DNA of 64,000 bases from contig JASJPK010000107.1 of NCBI GenBank assembly GCA_031426735.1, positions 1 to 64,000 on the forward strand. Reading direction: 5' to 3'. The stretch's first letter is position 1; every line of letters starts with the position of its first letter. This document shows, piece by piece, positions 53,501 through 62,500 of the stretch. A program made the position numbers and the translations under genes. This DNA is from PFJX01 sp031426735 (GTDB lineage: Bacteria > Pseudomonadota > Gammaproteobacteria > Burkholderiales > Thiobacillaceae). The notes under the pieces are model-generated. The model was not told the origin of the DNA, searched no databases, and saw only the letters and a program-made list of their open reading frames with translations.

Positions 53501-56500
53501 GTGGTGGTCGCGCATCTGAACAGCAGCGACGCAACCCTGGCGAAGAACTTCTTCAACTACAACGCCGAACCGGGCATGAAGCAGGTGAAGACGCTCAGCC
53601 AGGGACCGGTGACCGATTACAGCAACGCCGATATCTACTGGGGCGATGTCGGTGCGCCCGCCGCCGACGCCAGCTTCGCCAGCCTGAGTGCCGCGCAGAA
53701 GCAGTTGGTGGCTGCCGCGCTGGGTTATGAAGTATTTGAAAACGGTGCCTGGTACAACGCCGGCGCCAGCGCAGAACTGCGCGTGATGACGTCCTTTGCC
53801 TCGGGTCAGGCAGCCAATTTCGATCTCGACAAGATCGACTGGGGCGGCCCGGCTGCACCGGACGACGCGGCCAGTTTCGAACAGCTCAACGCCGCCCAGC
53901 GCGCCGTTGTGGTGGCCCACATGGGCTATGCCCAGGTCGACCGTCAGGTGTTCTACAACGCCGCCGCCGATGCCGGCGAGCAGATCAAAACCGGTTTTGT
54001 TCAGGGGGTCGGCGAAGATTACGAAAACAAGGATGTCGCCTGGGGCGATGTCGCCAAGCCGGCCGACAGTACCGCTTTTGCCGACCTGACCTATGACCAG
54101 CAGAACAAGGTGCTGGCGCAGCTGGGTTACGACCGCTGGGATGGCGCGGTGTATTTCGACGCCGATGCGACGGCCGACCAGCAATACCGGCTGACTTTCG
54201 CGCAAGGTGAAAACAAGGACTACGAGAACGGCGCTGTCGTCTGGAGCGCGGTCGCCACGCCGTTGCTGAGCCACACGGTCGACGTGAGCGCCGTGCCGGT
54301 CGCGGGGCAGACCTACAGCATCGATATCGACGGCACAGTCATCAGCTATACCGCGCGCGCCGCCGAGGGCAGCACGCCGGCGGACACCACCACGGCGGAT
54401 CTGGTCGCCGGGCTGGTCGACGCGATCAACGGCAGCGGCCTGTTTGGCGCCATCGCGGTGGGCAATCAGATTCAACTCAACGACGGCGATCTCGGCGGCA
54501 AGGCGGAAGTCACCACCACAGTCGGCGCGGTAGGCGCAATCGAACTGCGCGATCTGCCGTTCCAGGCGCTGACCGCGACGCAGCAATTCCATGTGCTCGA
54601 CCAGACCGGCTTCGTGCAGTACAGCCAGACCACGTATGTCGACACCGGCGCGAGCGACCCGCACCAGCGGGTGGTCACCGCCTTTACCGAGGGCGTCGAT
54701 TACACCAATGCCGCGATGGACTGGGGCACCACCGGCACGCAGCAGAGCACGCGCTGGATCGTCGATGACGGCGACAACCGTTACGTCATCTACGCCTACG
54801 ACGACATCAGCGACGGCACCGGCGATATCGACGAAATCCGGATTCTCGAACCGCATCAACTGCTCGGTCAGCGCGGCTTCGGCTTCCTGCTGGCGGGTGG
54901 CACCATCACCACGTTGCAGGACAATGCCGACTTCATCGTCACCGGCACCGACGACGCCATCGTGCGCGGCAACATCAACCTGCTCGGCGCCGGTTCCGAT
55001 CTGGTTATCCAGTCCGACAAGTGGACCTATTGGGAAGGCGGCGCCAACGTCAGCGGCGACATCACGCTGAAGGGCGGCGTCGAACTCGATGGGAGCAATC
55101 CGACCGGAAAACCGAACGGCGGCGCCAATGCTGATGGCATCAGTCTGTATATCCATGGCGCCACGACGCTGAACACCACCACCGCCGGCACCGACATCGT
55201 GCTGGCCGGCGGCCAGGATGTGGAAATCCACGGCCGCGTGATTGCCGGCGGCGAGATCGGCAGTTCCGGCGTCACCTGGCTGGGCGCGGACTCCACCGTG
55301 TCGGTCACGGCGGGCCAGCAGATTCTGGTCAACACTGCACTGTCAGCGGCCAAATCGGTCACCCTGACCACCACCACGACCCCCGGCGCGGGCGACGACG
55401 GCTATGCCGTCATCGTCGGCAGCGCGGCCGGCCTCAGCGCGGCGGGCATCACGTCGGACGCCAGCGGCGGCCTGGTCAAGATCGATGCGAAGGGTAATGT
55501 CACGATCAGCGGCATGGTCCTGTCCGGCGGCACCGTGACGCAGACTTTCGGCGGCACGAATCAGGATGTGCTGTTGTCGGAAACCATCGCCTGGTCGGCG
55601 AAGGATTCCACCATCGATCTGAAGGCCGCCGGCCAGCTCTGGCTCGGCGGCATGGCGGAAACCGAAGCGGGCGGTCTGGTCGAGATCGGCGGCACCTTCC
55701 GCGCCAACGACCTGATCAAGCTACAAGGCGGTTCCAACAGCGACGGCATCGGCATCAAGATGCCCGGCGGCACGCGCATCGCCACTGCCAATGCCGATGG
55801 CCGCATCGTGCTGATTTCGGCGCAGGACGCCGAGGTCTATGGCCAGCTGGTGGCCGGCGGCGAAGTGCTCGACCACTTCGACAGCCGCGGCCTGACCCTG
55901 GGCAGCAGCACGCGCACCTTCGACGGCGACTCCAGCATCGGCATCGAGGCGGGCGGGCAAATCCGCCTGGGCCGCGACCTGATCGCCGGCAAGACCATCG
56001 ATGTGCGCGGCGGCGTAGGCACAGGCACGCCCACGCAAAGCAACCCGTGGGCCGACGAAGGCATCGTGGTCGGCGGCAACGTCCACCTCAGGACCCTGCA
56101 GGAATACAGCAGCATCACGTTGTCGTCTGCCGGCGATATGTCGGTGCTGGCGCCGGCCTGGACCGAAGAACTGACCGCGGACAGCTTTGCCGAGTTCGCC
56201 GATGGCGATATCAGCCAGGATGCCAGCTTCACGCTGCGCATCGTCCTCGGCACCAACCAGTATCTGGAAAAAGTCGTTACCGTCGCCGCCAGCAACCAGG
56301 GCGACAAAACCGGCCTGGCCGATCTGCGCGACGACCTGCAAGCCGCCATCGATGGCGTCTTCGACAAGTACGACGGCAGCACGCTGGTCGGCACGCAGAC
56401 CGTGACCAGCGCCAACACCGACCCGTATCGGGTCAAGGTGCGCCTGAACGACGGCAAGATCATGTTCACCAGCAATTTCGAGTTCAGCATTGCCGCGATC

Positions 56501-59500
56501 AGCGACGGCAACGCCGAACTGCTCGGCCTGAGCCAGATCGCCGCCAGCGGCGCCACCGGCGGCGCCACCGTTTCCGACCGCGGCTATGCGCTCGACGCCA
56601 GCGCGCGCGGTTCCGTGGTCAACATCGGCAAGGCCGATGCGCCCAGCGGCGAGATCACCATCTCGGGCTGGATCCGCGCCTACAGCGCGATCAACATGTA
56701 TGCCGGCACCAGTGCCAGCGGCAGCCAGGATGTCAGATTGACCAGCACCAGCCTGCTGGAAACCCTGTCCGGCGGCATGACCTTGAACCCGACCGGCCAT
56801 GCCGTGATCGAGGGCGACCTGAAGGCGGTCGGACGCTATGCCGACATCATCATCAACGCGCGCGACACCATTCTGCTCAAGGGCGATCTCACCGCGCAGC
56901 GCGACATCATCATCAATGCCGGCACCGACGGCGTCATCGAGAACGAAGTCAGCCTGGAAACCTACGGCACCAGCCACTTCACCTCGCAGGATGCGCGCGG
57001 CCGCATCATCCTGACCGGCCTCAACGATGTGGTCATCAACAGCACCATCGGCCAGGACAATGCCGAACTGGCGCTGCTCAAGATCGCTTCCAGCGAAGGC
57101 ACCTTGTCGGTCGAGCGTGAATCGGGCTGGCTGGAAACCGGCGCGCTGCTGGAGTTGTCCGGCAAGAACGTCGATCTGGCCGGGGTCGTCAAGAGCTTCT
57201 CCGCCACGCCTGCAACCTACGACTATGAAGTTTCCGTCACCGCCAGCGGAGACATCGGCCTGCATGGCGACTTCACGCTGGAAGGCTCGATGCGGGTCGA
57301 GGCGGGCGGCGACATCGCGATTTACGACACCGGGCTGCTGGTGCAGTCGGCCGGCCAGAAGCTGCGCATCGCGGCCGGCGACGCGGTCAATGTCGCGCGC
57401 GGCTACAGCGTCAGCGCCAATGGCAGCCTGATCGGAATCGACGCCGGCGCCGGAATGGCCGCGCTCGAATTCAGTGTCGATATCGGCCAGGCGAGCATCG
57501 GCGAGCCCGATACCAGCGACGAGGCCACCTACACCAGTGTCGACCTCGCAGCGGTGCGCGTGGTGACCGGTGCCGGCTACAGCGTCAACGTCAACGGCAG
57601 CACCTTCAGCACCACGGCACTGGCCGGCGATACTCGCGCCATGCTGGTCGCCAGGTTGGTGGCGCTGATCGACGCGCATGCCGATCTGAGCGCCAGTGTC
57701 GGCGCGAGCAGCGACCAGATCAAACTCAGCGCGGGACTCGATAGTGCCGATGTGTCCTTCTTTACCGCTATCGGCGAAGCGGCCATCAACAATGCCAGCG
57801 CAACCGACGCGGCGGCGGATCGGAGCATCGACCTGTCCGGCGTGACGGCTGTTGTCGGCGCGACCTACCGCCTCGGCATCGATGGCACCCCGTTCAGTTA
57901 CACCGCTGTCAGCGGCAACAGCATGGCCGATGTGGCGGCAGCGCTGGTGGCCAAGATCGGCGCCGGCGGCGGCGCCGTGCTGGAAGCCGACACGCTGCTG
58001 GAAATCGAGGCCGGCGGTCTGGTTACCCTGGCGCAAGGTTCGCAACTCTATTCCGAGGCGGACAACAGCAAGATCAGCATCCAGGCGGATCGCCTGACCG
58101 TGTTGGGCAGTATCCGGGCAGGTCAGGACTACAGTATTTCCGGGACGACCGTGAGTACAGCCTGGAGCGGAAAAACGGCTGTTCTCGACATCCGCACGAC
58201 GCATGACATCGTGCTGGGCGACAGCAGCCTGGGCGGCAACCTGCTCGCCACCGGCGCGATCAAGATTCAGGCCGGCTCCGGCACCACCGGGCTCGGCTTC
58301 GGCATGAGCCAGGCCAGTGCGGTCGTGGTCGATGCCACCGGCGTGTTCGACGGCAATTACGGCGTCGCCGCGAACTGGGGCGAAGCCAACGCCGGCGGCG
58401 ACGGCGCGATCAATCTGCGCGCCGATGGCGATGTGCAGTTGCGCGGCAATTTCGCAGGGCTGGATGTCGGCAGCGACATTTCCATCCTGTCGCGTTCGCA
58501 GGTCTGGGTCAGCGGCCTGGTCAGCGCCGACGATGCCCTGAGCATCACCGGCGGCACCGATACCAGCCGCATCGGCGTGCTGGTCGATACCCTGACGCTC
58601 GACGGCAATGGCAATTACCTGTCCGGCGGCACGCTGGACACCGCTGCCGGCGGTAGCATCAGCGTGGTCTCCACCGATGCGATCCAGATTCAGGGCGTGG
58701 TCGGACAGATCGACACCGCTCCGGGCGCCCTCGGTGCGCGCAAGGTCGGCCTGGTCAGTCTGGCTTCGACCGGTGGCGATGTCACCGTGCTGCGCGACGT
58801 CGATGCGCGCGACCATGTCGTGATGACCGGCGGCAATATCAGCATCCTGGCGGGTAGCCACGTCTATGCCACCGGTGACGACTCGGATGTGTTCATCCAG
58901 GCCCGCACCCAGTTGCTGATCGCCGGCAACGCGGTGAGCGGCTCGGTCAAGCCGGGCAAGGTCACCTCGGTGATCAATGCCGTCGGCGACGAACTGGGCG
59001 ACGACCGCAGCATCGCGCTGTCGGGCACCCTGTCGGTGGGCACTTACAACCTGACCGTTACGCTGGACGACACGATCAACCTGTTCTCCTATACCGCGCT
59101 GGCCGGCAGCACGCTGGCCGATATGGCGAGCTACTTCGCCGCGCGCATCAACGAACATGACAGCTATGCCGCGACCGCTTCCGGCACGGTGATCAGCATC
59201 AGCGAGGGCGCCGGTACGGCCACGCTGGCGTTGCTCGACAACGACGCCATCGTCAAGGCCGACCGTCTGGTGCATCTGGCTGCGCCGACTGTCCAGGTCA
59301 GCGGCATCGTGCAGGCCGGCATCACCAGCGCGGTAGTGAATGACAAGCATGCCACCGATGTCGACGCGGATCGCAGCATCGATTTTTCCGCGACCTCGGT
59401 CGTCGCGAACGTGGTCTATCGGGTCTCCATCGGCGACGTCGGTTTCGCCTACGTGGCACAGGCGAATGACAGCGTACTCACGATAGCCGCCAACCTGGCG

Positions 59501-62500
59501 GCGCAGATCGACGCCCATGCCAGCTTCGCGGCGAGCGTCAACGGCGCCATCATCGATATCACCTCCGGCGCGGGGACCAAAGCCATCAACATCGGCGAGG
59601 ACGGTCGCGTCCTGATGAACGCCGGCAGCACGCTGAAGATCAGCGACGGTTATGTCGCTTCCAACGGTCGCATCGATCTCAACGCCGGCGTGGATATGTC
59701 CTGGACGCGCGCGCTGCTGGAAGGCGACATCCTGCAGACGCAACTGCAGGGCGGCAGCATCACCATTTCCGGGCAGGGCCTGCTCGATGCCGGCGGCGCG
59801 GTGAAGATCCAGGCCGGCGGCGACGTGGTGCTCGACGCCGACGCCACGCTGGCCGGTCCGCGTAGCGTCCTGGTGCCGGTCTACACCACCGTCGCGGAGA
59901 CCGTGGATGTGGTGACCGGCTATCGCCAGATCGCGGATGGCCAGATCCAGGTGGAGGAGACTTCCTGGACCACGACGATGATCACCGAGCTGGTCGACAC
60001 CGAGAAGGTCGTCACCGGCAGCGAATACAACACGATGAACGTGAGCTTGTCGCAGATCGGTTACTACAACCCGAACGCGCCCACAGGCGAGAAGTTCCGC
60101 GAAGTGCTGATCGAAGGGCTGGATTACCACAACACCGGCTCATCCGCCGACGGCGTCCCGGTCGTCAACTGGACGAATGCCGGCAACTCCGAGTTGCCCG
60201 GCCGCTCGGCAAGTGCTGTCACGCTTAATTACGATCAGGTCAACAAGACCAACCAGAACAGCTACAAGGAGTTCACCCAGCTTTCCGACGCTCAGCGCCA
60301 GGCGGTGCTCAACGCCACCGGTTACAAGCCGCTGTATCAGTTCGTCTACACCGACCCGGTCACGCATCGGGTACAGAACGGCACCGCCAGCGATACCCCC
60401 TGGACGCCGAAATGGGCGAGCAATGCGCAGGTGGTCGATTACGTCGATGTCGACGGCTGGCGCGACATGTATATCCGCATGCCGCAAGGAGCGAAGGAAA
60501 ACATCCTCAACATCATCAGTCAGGGCGAGGCGAAATACCTGACCGGCGACACGACGATCAATGGCGAGAACGACGCCAGCTGGGTGACGTTGGACCAAAA
60601 CAACGCGCCCACCGGTGAAAAGGTCGGCCGCTACATCGATACCGCCAAGGTGACCTACACCCAGGACAAGTCGGTGATGGAGTACAGCAACGTCACCACC
60701 AACCCGGATGACAACTGGAATGCGAGCTGGACCCTGAACAGCACCAACAACGACGGTTACGTAGGGCGCTGGTCGGTGAAATACGTCACCGGTTCCGGCG
60801 ACCGGGTGTTCGATGTCAGCGACCGATCCACCGCCGAATCGGTGATGGATCGCGCACCGACCTGGGTCTGGCAGGCGACCAGCAGCGGCGACTACACCAT
60901 CAGCAGCGGCGTCGACCTGAACCAGCGCGGCGATTACAAGGTTTACAGCGGCGACAACTACACCAATTCCAACAATATTCTTGCCGCCGATACCTGGTAC
61001 AGCGTGCTCGAAAACAACACCGATACCAGTTTCCTGAGCAAGAACGGCTATACCGTCGCCTTTACCGCGCTGGACAGTTTCGGCGCGGGCGGCGGCGCTG
61101 CTGTCGTCTATGCCGCCGGTTCGGAATCGCACCGCGCCGGCATGTTCGGCATGACCTACTCCTACACGACCGGCTGGACGGTGGTCGATATGGGGTATGT
61201 CAACGACTACGATTTCACCGAGTGGGGCTGGGAACAGTGGCCGAACCATGCCGGCAACGTCAGTTACGACCATGGCTGGGGCGACCGCAATTTCATCCAG
61301 AGCTACGCCAATACCTATGGCAACAGCAACGTGCAGAGCCAGGCCTGGGAATCGGACGAGGGCGCCTGGGAACGCAACAACCTGAACCTGCAGATGCGCT
61401 GGCGCGAATCCGTCAACGTTGCGCATACCGAGACCTACGACGATTACGTCTACAACTGGGCCTCGCAGTGGCACGACGTTTACGATCGACGCGACCAGTT
61501 CCAGTTCCAGGTGGTCACCATGCCCACCGAGATCGTCGACTACCGGCCGATCTACGAGACCAGCACGCAGGACGTGATGGTGGTCAACATGAAGGACGTC
61601 ACGGTCTGGAAGACGGTGCCGATCATCGAGCAGCAGACCGTGTTGCGCACCAGCGTGACGCTGGAAAGTTCGCTTGCGCGCGGCGGCGACTTCAGCGGCG
61701 AATCGATCCACGGCGCCAGCATCACCATCGACGCCGGCGGCGCGACGCGCCTGTCCGGCAAGCTGGCGGCGGATACCACGCTCGATATCGATGCCGATAC
61801 GTTGTTGCAGATCAAGGGCAACATCCCGGCCAGCGGCGGCAGCAACCCGATTGAAGCCAGGCTGAGCGCGGCCAGCATCGACCTGCATGCCGGCGAGAAT
61901 CTGATGCTCGATGGCACGGCTCGGCTATCCGCCAGCGCCACCAGTGGAAATTCCATCGTCCTCGATTCCAGCCGCGACATGACCTTGGGCGGCGAAGTGC
62001 TGGCCGCCGACGGCGCCGGCATCGACATCAATGCCGACCGCAATATCGTGCTGAGCGGCCGCATCACGGCCGGGGTCATCACGCTGGATGCCGGCGATGG
62101 CGTCAGCCAGGACGGCGGCATCGCCGGCGACGCCGATGCTTTCCTGAAAGCGACCAGCGGCGATCTTTCGCTGACCGCCGGTCTCTATGGCGGCAACATC
62201 ATTCTTAACGGCTCGACGCTGGAGGCGGCGGCCAGCGGCCACAAGGTCGACCTGAACGCCGCCGGCGGCTATATCCAGCAAGTCGATCAGACCCTCAGCG
62301 GCAACAGCGTGACCGCCACCCAGGCATCCGGCCGCATCACGGCCGACTGGCTGGAGGCCGATGCCGACAACGGCATGACCCTGAACGCCAACGTGTTGTT
62401 TGTCGATCTCGATCTGGCCGGCGCCGGCAATATCGAACTCACCAACCAGCAGAGCCTGGACCTGTCGCATGCGGTCACCGCCGACGGTTCGATTGCAGTG

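Noticed and set aside
47843..55231. Antisense open frame of 2,462 codons inside the giant gene
   Set aside because: The plus-strand frame has coherent repeats and domains. The minus frame is rich in Asp/Val/His/Gly runs created by reverse reading of GC-rich codons and has no domain features. The same holds for the minus frames at 31897-34497, 34787-36610, 36755-38911, 39986-41731, 42713-44563, 55721-60130, 60140-61888 and 61925-63775.
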